This document shows positions 52,621-64,000 of a stretch of DNA of 64,000 nt, one piece after another. The notes below the pieces were generated by a model, which made no database searches, was not told where the DNA came from, and saw only the letters and a list, made by a program, of their open reading frames with translations. The first letter of the stretch is position 1. Every line of letters begins with the position of its first letter. The stretch lies in assembly GCA_009103225.1 (NCBI GenBank), contig RHPI01003156.1, positions 598,537 to 662,536 on the forward strand, in the 5' to 3' direction. The stretch is from Chlorokybus atmophyticus. Its lineage: Eukaryota; Streptophyta; Chlorokybophyceae; Chlorokybales; Chlorokybaceae. The translations under genes and the position numbers were made by a program.

Positions 52621-54389
52621 ATGGATCCCACCTACGCCAATGGCACCTCTGGAATGGAGGGTCCAAAGTTGGTTGATCAGGTGCGTGCGTGGGTGATGTG
52701 TAACTCGCGCTAACTCACCCATGGCAGAAAAGTGGTTTTGCACCACGTAGGCATGTTGCTGTCTCTGACTGAAGTGCAGATATTGAGCTGAGTGAACTAG
52801 CAGTCGCATATAAGGTGCAGAGCGACTGTGTGTAGTTTGCTGTGCCTGGGCTCAGTTCGTCAATCAAGCCATTGAAGCACAGGCATGCAGGTTGATTGTT
52901 GTTGCGTGCACTTACACTTTGATTGTACTCTTGCGCAATATGTCCTCCTCTTTGTTATTCAAGAGAGAGCAGGGTAAATTGCACAGTTACAACAAAAATT
53001 GTGGCTGTCACGACGCGTAAGGCGTGTGAGCACTTTGCTACATGTGCCTGTTATGCCGGGCCTGTATATCCTGTACCTGCTTTTGTCAGTTTTCCAATCG
53101 GTGCCCAGCATGCGTCATTGCCACGCAGCATGCGTTGCAGTAATCGAAAATGAATAAACAGCACATTTGTGCTTCCAGTTGCTCGCTACTGTCCACCTCC
53201 TTGTGCTGCATGCGCAGGTGTCAGTTGAAATGACCCATTACCCATGGATCCTTTTGCATTCATGTTGTTGGTCGTTCCTTGCTGTCGTTGATGGCCTTTG
53301 TTTGTTGTTGGTTAGTTGAGGTTACAGCAGTTGTTGTGTGGCATTGCAAGTGGATGCCACCAACAAGCATCATTGCAAGCAGGCTGCTGTCTTTCATGTG
53401 ATGCACAAGTTGTTGCAGTTGACGTGTGCTTGAAGCAATGCAGTCACTGTCAAGTTGATAGGCTCTGTTGATTGTCCACATCATGCCGGTTGACTTCAGT
53501 GCGCAGCTCATGCAGGCAACCCAACTGGCTGCTGGCAGGTGCGGCACACGCTGCAGCGGCGCTCGCAATTCTACCTCGACAAGGCAACCCCGTTCCCCAC
53601 GTATCGATGGCTAGGCACCTTAGGTCTTCTTGGTTTGTACGCTCTTCGTGTATGCTTCCTTCAGGTGAGACCAGGCATGTGGTGGCAGGTGCACATGGAT
53701 TCCTTGAAGGCAAGGAGAGGATTGAGTTGGTAGCCCACTTACTTGTTTTCTCTCGGTTGCAGGGGTTTTATATTGTCACGTATGGGCTTGGCATTTATGT
53801 GCTCAACCTGTTCATCGGCTTCTTGTCACCTCAAATTGATCCCGAGTCGGATGGGCCACAGTTGCCCACAAAAGGCAGCGATGAATTCAAACCCTTTGTG
53901 CGGCGTCTGCCAGAGTTCAAGTTTTGGTACGTAGAGCTTGTTGCATCATTCGCAGTTTGCAACACAGTGGTGGCGAAGAGTCTAACGCTCCTTGTTTGAC
54001 AACCGCAGGTACAACGTGAGCAAGGGTGTAGTGGTAGCGTTTTTCATGACATTCTTTCCGGTGTTTGATGTCCCAGTGTTCTGGCCTATTCTGCTAGTCT
54101 ACTGGATCATGCTCTTCTTCCTTACCATGAAGAGGCAGATACTACACATGATCAAGTACCGGTATTTGCCATTCTCACGGGGCAAACAGGTGAGTACGGT
54201 TGTATGCAGGATGCTTTCAATGCATGCATCACTGCTTTGCTCCCAACTTGCTTTGGTGCTAAGCATGTGGGTATCCCAGTGCAGCTCAGCTTGTCCTGCT
54301 CTCAGGTGTACAAGAACAAGGGCAAAGAGAAGGTGACGGCACCGACAGCTGATGCTGCCATGGCAGCAGGTCCTTCACATAGCAAGTAA
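52621..54389 (+). CDS. RER1: RER1, Golgi-to-ER retrieval receptor
   Basis: RER1 is a four-helix Golgi membrane protein that returns ER membrane proteins and unassembled subunits in COPI vesicles. Exons 52621-52680, 53539-53664, 53763-53926, 54009-54189 and 54306-54389 join in frame to 204 residues, the normal family length. Family motifs are in order: [76 protein letters not shown], then [20 protein letters not shown]. Membrane segments are at about 37-60, 65-82, 125-145 and 148-165. The C-terminus ([10 protein letters not shown]... HSK) is short and basic. The first intron is 858 bases. The start is the first ATG and its short hydrophilic leader is as in plants. Confidence 0.96.
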
Positions 54390-56719
54390 CCCCCGGGGGC
54401 CTTTTGTAGGATTGTGAGCTGGCAGTGAACCTATGCTGTGTGTGAGATGGCATGCTTGAGCTCTGCAGGCTACAATTGCAATTGAAGTGGCATGCCGTGC
54501 TGTCTTTGACAGGAGATAGCAGTATCATGTGTTGCTGATGCTTTGCTCCAGCAGTGTAGCAAAGCTTTGCCCAGCCAGGGTTTGCTGTGATGTGGGTCAG
54601 TGGCAGTTGTATCAAGTTGGCCAATGTGCTGGTACGGGCAGTCGCCTGCGAAGCTTCATCCTGCAGTCATCCGCATCCATTGCTGACCATGTGCCAGCAG
54701 TCTGTGACCAGCAGTGTTAGCTTCTGTAGAGCTATTCTGCAAGAGGCGCCCGTTGGTGATAAATGGTGGGTATGAACATATGTGTGCATGGGGCCTGTCA
54801 TTCAGCTCGCTGCTATCGAGCATATAGAAATAGTAGGTAAAGCTATACCCTCCCACCCCCACCCCGGGCTATACCCCCCAGATTTGTGGTAATTGCTCAA
54901 AATGTGACGGGTGTATGGTGACGTGGTAGGGCTATTGCAAGACTGTCCATGTGTTGCTGATGCAAAGCATTACAACGTAGCACTCAAGCAGACAGCAGCA
55001 TAACAGCAACAGAGCCTGGCAACAAGAAAGCAAAGCAATTAAGCGGCAAGGGCAACTACACTTCTGCATGCTGCTATCTATGTGCGTGCAAGAGGAGGGC
55101 GAGGGCGGGTGGGCAGCAAGGCAGGTATCGGTACAAGCAGCAGACCGCAGCAAACCAGTAGCAGGAATGGCAGTACAGTAGTGCATGTACTGCCATACCT
55201 TATATGTATTTTAAGTGCATGATGCTCGATGTGTATACTTGTGTGGTAGGTGGTAGTGGCAGACATAGTTGAGTTAACGTTAATACTCAAGTGAGGGTGG
55301 TGGTCATGTTTATAAACATGGTCATGGGCCATGACTCATGGTAAGTGCGCATGGTGGATGCTGATATGCTGCATGCTACTTAATGCTAATGTGTGCTCGT
55401 TGCTTGCCTTGCGTGCACGCTATGCATGTTGCATCTTTTGTACTATTTGTTGTTAATGGGTTGTTCATACGCATTTCCGTGGGTGATGTATCTTAGGTAT
55501 GCGATGGTGGGCAATGCACACTTCATGGTATGCATTGCCCGTTGCGTCATACAGAGAACGCGTATGTAGATATCGTTTAAAACCATTACAATTATCAATA
55601 GTCATAATGGTTTTTGTGAGTGCAAGCGCTGCCAATCAGACATAATTGTGATGAACTTGTTAGCTCGATTGCGAATAAAATCGTGCGTGATGCACATTGG
55701 TGCTAGCAGTGCAAAGCTTGATACGTCTGGGTTGTGGTATGACAAACGTATTGACTCACGCGAAAACCCACACATCAGATCACATTATTGTTTGAATGCG
55801 ATGCTAAGTGTATAAAAGATGCAATGACTATGCGCGTGCATGTGCAACAATAAGGCATGTTTGCTCAACATATCATGGTTGGTTGTGTGTACAAAATATG
55901 CAATGTGATGCATATGACCATGCTGACACATGCAATCCACATCACACATGCAAGCGCAATGCACACAGCAACATTCACCAAGGTTAATAACCATCGGGCT
56001 ACACACAGTCAACCACTTACTCACTACCTAGCTTCCACTGCCCTGACCCCCGTTACATCAGCATGCATTGAGTCACCTGCACCACGGGCGCTGTCACAAA
56101 CACTGTAAGGCCATTAATATGCAGGGGCAAGGGTTTGGCAGAGTTTGTGGGGGCTTTAAGCTACTGCCGAGGATGTGCAGCAGGAAAGTATAAGGTAAGA
56201 ACAACGCATAGCGGTATGCAAGCCTCATCAACAGCACGGTAGAGGAGTGAGAAGCGGCAAGGCAAGCAAAGCCTCATCTGTGCAAGCAGCGCCATAAAGA
56301 GCGAGTTGCCATGGGATAGTTAAACATTGTGACTATTAATTGGTTATAATTGCTCCGCACTCCACCAGCGCATACGGTTCATACTATTCAACTCAGTGAG
56401 GCATTGGACTTTAAGCATTCCCGTATTGCGTTGACATAATTAACATCCATAGCTTTACATGTGATGGAGACAAGTTGTGTCACTTACAGATAGCACGTGT
56501 GCATGATTAACAATCAGGGTAAAGCAAGTACCGTATCAACAACTTGCATGTGCACCATTATTACCAGCTAATGGTGCAGGAATTGCCGAGGTTCACGCGG
56601 CCCAGTTGCATTTCGCTTGTCTGGGCTGGGTTCAAGTGTTAGGGTTGCGTCCCAGTGGCCAGTTTTGCCACGTTGTCATCCCCGCAGCGGCGGCGGCGGC
56701 GGCCGGGTTCCTCGGCGAG
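54390..56719. other. Intergenic stretch, no gene recognised
   Basis: No frame with protein similarity. Contains small hairpins, for example AAAACCATTA/TAATGGTTTT around 55578-55614 and GGGCAATGCA/TGCATTGCCC around 55509-55542. A CGG tract at 56684-56706 lies directly upstream of the ABCF4 start codon. Confidence 0.55.
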
Positions 56720-59700
56720 ATGGGGAAGAAGAAGGGGGAGGGGGATGTTGAGGGGGTTGCTGGTGGGGGAGGGAGCAGCAAGAGCAAGAAGGGTGCCGGC
56801 AAGGAGCGGACGACCAGCAGCGTGCTGGACTCCAGCTATGCCGCCGCCCCGGCTGCTTCTTCCAAGGATGACAAGAAGGGGGGAGGGAGCAAGGAGCGCA
56901 AGACAGTCAGCGTGCTGGACCCCAACTTTTCCACCGCCGCCCTCAAGAAAGAAAAGGGCAAGGACAAGAAGAAGGATGCTGGAGCGGCTGTCGAGAAGAA
57001 AGGCGCCGGCGGCGGCTATCTGGGCGACATGGACCTGCCGCCCTCAGACGAGGAGGACGATGTGGAGCGAGAGGAGGCCGATGAGTTTGATGAGGAAACT
57101 ACGCGTAGGAGAGAAAAGAGGGACTTGTCCTTGACGGTAGACACAGACATGTGCATGCTAGTACACATTGTCTTTCACTCATCTAGCATGTGCTGGTGAA
57201 AAGCACCCTTCGCATGCATGCATGTCACAAGCTTCACGCACACAAGTTTGAGCAACAAGGCACCATGCACTGACTAATATGCATGCAGGTGTCTGCAAGG
57301 GAGGTGAAGAAGAAGGAGCAGAAGGAGATGATGGCCGCAGCCGATGCGGAGAGGATGAAGCAGCTGGCGCTTCAGGAGGATGAGAATGCCTTCTCGGTTG
57401 CGCTTGGGAAGGGCAGCGTTGGTGAGGACTCCGCCTCAGCGATGTCCAGAGACATAAAGGTGTGTGATGTTGCTTTGTAGCATATTGCTGCTGCCCACAT
57501 GCAAGCATTTGTATCTTGGTATTGTGTAATTGTTATTGTTGCAGTTGTCAACTGCTATGTGTCACACTGCATGTCAGCATGCATGCTGAATGCTGTGTTT
57601 CGGTTGAAGCATTCTGTCCACGCACAAGCAACAGAACAGAATGTCAGCACAATTGCAATGCTTGCTCAGTGTGTAGATTTTGGGTTCCAGTGGCTGCTTT
57701 GTGTGATAAAGCATTAGTAGTACTGGACGCGTGAAGTGAACACTTTGTATTCCTTGCAGATTACGAATTTTAGCGTTTCTGCACGCGGCAAGGAGCTTCT
57801 GAAGAACACCTCTTTGTCGATTGTTCATGGCAGGCGGTGAGCCATACTGCAGTAAAACTTAGCACGTGGCTGTTTGGTTAAAGTTAGCAGTTGGCTGACC
57901 CACTTTCACAGGTATGGTCTTGTCGGCCCTAACGGCAAAGGCAAGTCCACGCTGATGAAGCTGCTGGCAAAGAGGCAAATCCCGGTGCCGGAATACATTG
58001 ACGTGTTGCTCGTGGAGCAAGAAGTGATTGGAGATGAACGCACGGCATTGCAGGCTGTGGTAGCTGCGGATGCCGAGCTGGTTGCTTTGAGGGAAGAGGA
58101 AGCAAAGCTCCAGGTGTGTGTGAGGGAGTGTGCGCGCTTGCGCGCATGTGTGTTTAGTATTATCAGGTGATCAACACGTGCTGCTAAAATGCTGTCTTTG
58201 TTTAGGCTATGAGTGAGAACATCCGGGAGGATGATGCAGATGCAGCGCAGCCCAACGGCGATAGCGCTGAAGGTCAGGATGATGCAGAGGGTCACGAGGA
58301 TCCCGCCGCCGTCATTGGCGAGCGGTTGAACGAGATCTATGAGCGGATGAATGAGATTGGAGGTGAAGCCGCCGAAGCAAAGGCTTCAAAGATTTTGCAC
58401 GGTCTAGGGTTCACAGAAGCAATGCAGGTACATGGGGCTTTCTCGTTGTTGTATAATTAGCTTCAAAGTAGCTACTCAGGCCGTCAGTGTGGGCTTCCTG
58501 TTGCTTAAGTGAAACACACGCTGTGCAGAATAGGAGTACCAAGTCTTTCTCCGGTGGTTGGCGTATGCGCATATCGCTTGCGAGGGCCCTGTTCATGCAG
58601 CCCACGTTGTTGCTGCTGGACGAGCCGACCAACCATCTGGACCTGCGCGCGGTCTTCTGGTTGGAAGAGTACCTGCACAGATGGAAGAAGACGCTCGTGG
58701 TCGTCAGCCACGACAGAGACTTCCTCAACACTGTTTGCACAGGTACGTTGTCTCGGTTGCCACACTGCTTGTTGGTGTGCAATGCATATATGATGTGTCT
58801 TGTGTAAGGGATGGGCGATCAATTTGGATCAGTAGCTTACCTTGTGGTGCTTTGTGGCAGATATCATCCATCTGCATGACCAGAAGCTGCATTTCTACCG
58901 TGGCAATTTTGATTCTTTTGATGAGATGCTCGAGCAGAAGCGACGTGAGGTCAACAAGGCTTTTGAAAAGTACGAGAAGCAGTTAAAGGCCGCCAAAGCC
59001 ACTGGCAGCAAGGCCAGCCAGGACAAGGTGCGCTGTTCACTTTGTCCTATGTCCCCTTTGGTCTACAGTTGTGCATTGTTTCACAAGTTACTGTTGGCTA
59101 TGATCACATACTTGATACTTGTGATTCGACACTTGAATTGTCTGTAGGTCAAGGCTAGTGCCAAGCAAGCTAGTGAAAAGAGGGCGAAGAGTGCAAAGTC
59201 CAAAAAGGGTGCACAGGAGGAAGATGAGGACGACACAGGTTGGCAGCACGTCTGGTGCTTGCTGCGTGCGCTGTACACCCCTTGCGCGCGTGCAGCAAAA
59301 TATTGACAGCATACTGTGTTTGCAGCTGCGGAGCCGGTCAAGAAGTGGCAGGATTACATGGTCAAGTTTTCGTTCCCGCAGCCGACAGAGCTGCCGCCCC
59401 CCCTTATGCAGCTCCTTGACGTCGCCTTCAGTTACCCTGGCAGAGAGGTGAGTGCGGACTCGTGTTTTGGGACTTGTTTTTCCTTACCGGACATAGATTG
59501 TGTTAGAGTATTCTTGTGTTATTGACCAAGCTCCGTTGATTCTGTGTTAGCTGACATTGCAACCCCACACCAGGACTTTGCCATGAAAGACATCAACGTG
59601 GGTGTGGACATGGGCACGCGCGTGGCCATAGTTGGGCCTAATGGAGCCGGCAAGTCTACGCTGTTGAACCTGCTGGCGGGCGATCTGACGCCCTCGACCG

Positions 59701-60605
59701 GCGAAATGAGGCGCAGCCACAAGCTCAGGATCGGCCGCTACTCGCAGCATTTCGTTGACGTCCTGACCATGGATGAAAATCCTGTGCAGTATTTGCTGCG
59801 CCTGCATCCGGACCAGGTTTGTTGCTTTGTACGTCTTTTTGCGCCAACTCTCTGCTGTGCAGCTGTCATGTCCCATTGGTCTTGCGCACGGCATCTCTTT
59901 CAATGTACATGCTGCGATGTCTTTGACTGTCAATGTTTTGGGGGCGCACACAGGCACGCAGACACTTGCAAACGCACCCACACAAGTGCACGCGTGTGTG
60001 CGTGTACATACACAGAACACAATACCAACAAACACAATACTGCTGCTATGCAGGTTACGGGGCCTAGTCGACAAGAGTCAATGCGGTCAAAGCTTGGCAA
60101 GTTTGGTCTGGACAGCAGGAACCACCTGACCCCTATCATCAAGCTGTCTGGCGGGCAGAAAGCGCGCGTCGTGTTCACGCACATCTCACTCTCTGCACCC
60201 CACATCCTGCTGCTCGACGAGCCCACCAACAACTTGGACATGGAGAGTATTGATGCGCTTGCAGGTATGCGTATGTTGTTTGCAGCCGACTGCTTGATAT
60301 GGTTAACAGTTGGGCTCGTCCCAGACTTTGAACCTGATGGTTACTACATATTGCAACCAGTTGTGTCTGGCAGAGCTTTGGACTAACCAGCAGTCTGTGT
60401 CGCTGTAGATGCGCTCGATGAGTTTGAGGGTGGCGTTGTGCTTGTCAGCCACGATTCGCGGTTGATATCAAGAGTGTGTGAAGACGAGGAGAGAAGTGAG
60501 ATTTGGGTTGTGGACGACGGGACAGTCACCCGCTTCAATGGCGATTTTGAGGAGTACAGGTCGAGTCTCATGAAGGAGATTCAGGATGAGATTGATGCAG
60601 ACTAG
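56720..60605 (+). CDS. ABCF4: ABC transporter F family member 4 (GCN20-like ATPase)
   Basis: A soluble twin-ATPase of the ABC-F family, which acts on ribosomes and in translation control, not transport. Twelve exons: 56720-57136, 57289-57459, 57760-57836, 57912-58113, 58206-58427, 58529-58742, 58861-59027, 59148-59238, 59326-59447, 59574-59816, 60054-60264, 60409-60605. They join in frame to 777 codons plus TAG. The N-terminus is a Lys/Glu-rich disordered stretch with [10 protein letters not shown] as in plant ABCF4/GCN4. The first ATPase has Walker [10 protein letters not shown] near residue 228, signature SFSGGWRMR and Walker [14 protein letters not shown] charged linker ([20 protein letters not shown]) follows. 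The second has GPNGAGKST near 583, [11 protein letters not shown] and [18 protein letters not shown]-like and RGKELLKN motifs also match GCN4. Start chosen at MGKKK, the family's usual start; the frame is open upstream through the CGG tract. TGTAA, the green-algal polyadenylation motif, occurs at about 60764. Confidence 0.96.
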
Positions 60606-62325
60606 TCCAGGTTGCTTAGGCTATTGTGTTTGTATGCGTATGCTCTTTGGGCTAGAGTTCATTGGTGGATTGATTGGAGGAAAGCAGTGAGGCTGTTGCG
60701 GGAATATATGGCTGTGAATGTATGTAGAAGGGGTATGCTGGTATGTCCGCATGCAACTTGAAGTGTAACAAGCATAGTGATATGCATGTGACACTCATCA
60801 TCATATCACTCACACAAGCCACCACCGGGCTATTGCTATAGCTACAATCAATACATCTCAGTACTCGGTGGACACCCCGCGGACGGCCATCGGACCATCC
60901 ACCATATTGACGTGGACGCTGCTGAGGACGCCGTCCAGGCCGTCCGATCAGCTCGTCACGCCGATGCGAACGCCGCACGTGAGATACACACGTGATATGC
61001 CTTCAGCACAACAGGTTTATCAATGGAAGCGTCGAGTGCTATACGCATACTCATTACAGTGCTGAGTATAGCGAGATTTATAGTCATCAGTGATCAGAGT
61101 GTTCGCGGTGCACGTTGTGCCGTTTTACAGCTTGATTGAAGGGCGCGCGGCATGGCTAGCGAGATAAGCCGGTTGCCGCCGAGACAACGCGGGTCACGGG
61201 CAATTTTGGCTGGAGGCGCGGCGACTTACAAAGCGACTTATCTTTCTGAGCGGACAGGGCAGAGATGGTGTCCGGCACCTGTCCTTTCCGCGCCTGTGAC
61301 CTGTCCTCTCTTCCATGATACACATGTATTCATCACTACTCTACTCCTAGCCCACCCCGTTAGTAACAGCAGCACGCAAACGGTTCATACCTGCCCACAA
61401 GGGCGTGGTCTGGATGTTGTCTTTTGGTAGAGGGGAGCTGCAGTCGTGGCCAACCATGTTGCAGCAGGTTCAAGTACCCGCAGCCCCGCCAAAAACAGAG
61501 GCAGACGTTGCGTTGGCCATGACGCGAGGAGCTGGCAGCTGAACTCGTGAGGACAGTAACACTGTACACAAATCTGTCAGCATGTGTAGCTGCCTACTTC
61601 GAACATGCATAAGCTTTGTGTACTGCGTAGGCAGCTACGCATGCTAGCATGGCGTTGCACATAGCATTCATTGTCTCATGCTCGCATCACATGCACATTC
61701 ACCTTCATGGCAGCATGCAATCATCAACAACACAGCACCTGTATCACCGCCTATGTGGTACTTTTACCCCGCCTACATTCAAACATGCACGACCCCCCAA
61801 CAATTTTCACAGTCATCATACCGCCCAAAGGGCCGTTTCAAAGTTAGTTGCATACCACACGGTGTGCGCGTGTGGTATGCGACTAAGTTGTACACGTTGC
61901 TAGCAGGTGAGTTGCCTACCCAGTGCACTCAATAGCAACACATGCGCATTGGTATATACAAAGTATTACATATGGTGTGTACTGAGTGAGTAGCTACACA
62001 TGCTAGCATATTGTTGCATGCACAGCATTGCATATTTTCTACACTCTGTCACGGCATGCTGCGTGTGACATGGTGCGGTAGCAAGCTAGCTTAGCACACA
62101 GGGCACTTGTATATAGTACATGTTTTGATTTCGCCAACACCAGTGCAAGGATGGGTCATGGGCACTTGACCTGCACAAATTCTTGACAGACCAGAGGGGG
62201 TAATGTAAGTCACATTCACATATCATGCACAGATGCTACCGTACATACAATACAGAGTGCAAATGCGCATGCACAGTGCGGGTAACAACCGTGTGCTAGC
62301 CATTGCTGTCTTAGACGGACAGGTT
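60606..62325. other. Intergenic stretch, no gene recognised
   Basis: No convincing gene. A short hairpin GTAGCTGCCTAC/GTAGGCAGCTAC lies at about 61584-61639, and a diverged second copy of the GCTACRCATGCTAGCAT phrase lies near 61993-62010, pointing to an old dispersed repeat. Confidence 0.5.
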
Positions 62326-63207
<882 letters not shown>

Positions 63208-64000
63208 TTAATTAGCATTGCCGTGACTGACATGATCGAAGGCAGGCATGTTTTGAATTTGGTATGCACAGCATACGCGTACATTCACGTTGAGCAGCGT
63301 TCCCTTGACAAGAGCCGTGTTGTCGTGGGAGGTGATGGCAATGCCTGCGTGGAACGAAGTGGCCAGATCCATGGTTAATGTGGACTTCACCACATATGTC
63401 ACGCCGTCGGTAGAAGTAACCGCCCAGATTGTGGACCCCACCTGGTAGAGATGTGTATGTGTGCGCACAAGCGGGCGCGTGCATGCACATGAACTTGCGT
63501 GTTTTGATGTGCGTGCATGTGCTTGCGCTTGCGTGTGTTTGATACCTTTCCGAGGCGCAGTATAGGTTGGGGATGGTGGTAGGCTGATCGTATTGGTAAT
63601 AAGTTGGACCACTTGTGACATTTCTGCGAAAGCAGTCACTTGAGACCAGTCACACATAGCCGGTAGCCGTCATGTTGGTCAGGTGAGTGGGCATTTGACT
63701 GGGCATCAGAACACCCACTCACCTCTAAAAGAAGCCCACCCAGCCAGAGGCCAGTGCAGCCAGATATACGTGCCGAGACGTAGCAGCAAGGCTGTCTCGC
63801 AGCATGACACCAACCTGACACAACAACACTGGGGTTGGCTACACTCACATTGTGTCAATTTTCACCGTTCACGCGTTGGCTACACTCACCCTTGAATCTG
63901 GACGGTTGGCCGTTGTGATGCTCATGACCTGCCCCTCGCCCCGCACGTCGCCAGACACCAACTTGTAGGCGTAGTGGCAGCCGTCCTGGCTGAACCATCT
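63208..64000 (-). pseudogene. Lectin-like/DUF1349-type protein fragment, apparently broken
   Basis: Four minus-strand exons: 64000-63890 (continues off the window), 63814-63723, 63623-63546, 63441-63208. They read DGCHYAYKLVSGDVRGEGQV, then VGVMLRDSLAATSRHVYLAA, then NVTSGPTYYQYDQPTTIPN, then VGSTIWAVTSTDGVTY and SFHAGIAITSHDNTALV. This order (a VSGD strand, GVMLRDS, LRL.K.GST..A..STDG, G.A.TSH) is that of bacterial and algal concanavalin-like DUF1349 modules, often part of large surface proteins. Two defects appear: an in-frame TAG at the end of exon 63814-63723 where Gln is usual, and a missing base near 63556 that shifts NLY out of frame with LRLGK. Splice phases otherwise fit (0, 2, 0). 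It could be a pseudogene, or sequence errors in a real gene. Confidence 0.55.

Noticed and set aside
63723-63725. TAG read as glutamine by an altered genetic code
   Set aside because: Other genes in the window terminate at TAG, and a frameshift nearby points to a pseudogene or sequence error.

Overview
The window is nuclear DNA of a eukaryote, most likely a green alga (Viridiplantae). Genes are split by many GT-AG introns. Four conserved proteins resemble plant orthologues most closely: LSM7, a peroxisomal LACS6/7-type acyl-CoA synthetase, RER1 and ABCF4/GCN4. Intergenic DNA is full of CA/TG, GA and CGG simple repeats, and several assembly gaps (N) are present. The organism call is inference from protein resemblance and gene structure; no rRNA or plastid marker is present.

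Layout. 1-900 (+): 3' part of LSM7. 3065-11569 (-): a complete, young Ty3/gypsy chromovirus-type LTR retrotransposon (gag, pol, two LTRs, 5-bp target duplication CATAA), with gag and pol in one frame separated by a single UGA. 11570-18865: no convincing gene, but a 54-bp GA minisatellite, a 55-bp-arm inverted repeat and transposon-like debris. 18866-21988 (+): a seven-exon gene for an unrecognised 792-residue, low-complexity protein. 22968-39888 (-): a giant gene for a predicted type I membrane protein of about 4,000 residues with a signal peptide, a Pro-Pro-Ala stretch, about 25 filamin/Ig-like repeats, an REJ-like region, one transmembrane helix and a short tail. Its first intron holds a 4-kb (GA)n/(CT)n tract. 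41401-42007 (+): fragments of a BTB/POZ gene. 44075-47836 (+): 15-exon LACS with an N-terminal PTS2. 48110-50441 (-): ankyrin-repeat protein with a four-helix PGG-type domain, convergent with LACS. 52621-54389 (+): RER1. 56720-60605 (+): 12-exon ABCF4. 63208-64000 (-): a lectin/DUF1349-like gene that appears broken by an in-frame TAG and a one-base frameshift.

The genes do not form a pathway. LSM7 serves RNA decay and splicing, LACS peroxisomal fatty-acid activation, RER1 Golgi-to-ER retrieval, ABCF4 translation. The ankyrin-PGG and filamin/REJ proteins look like membrane signalling or surface proteins. Exon joins were checked by hand: every join in the LACS, RER1, ABCF4, ankyrin and 792-residue genes keeps frame, as do the five resolved 3' exons of the giant gene. 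The most interesting items are the giant filamin/REJ receptor-like gene, the UGA-CGG gag-pol junction, the recurrent CGG tracts upstream of genes, and the pattern of N at the edge of each extreme simple repeat.
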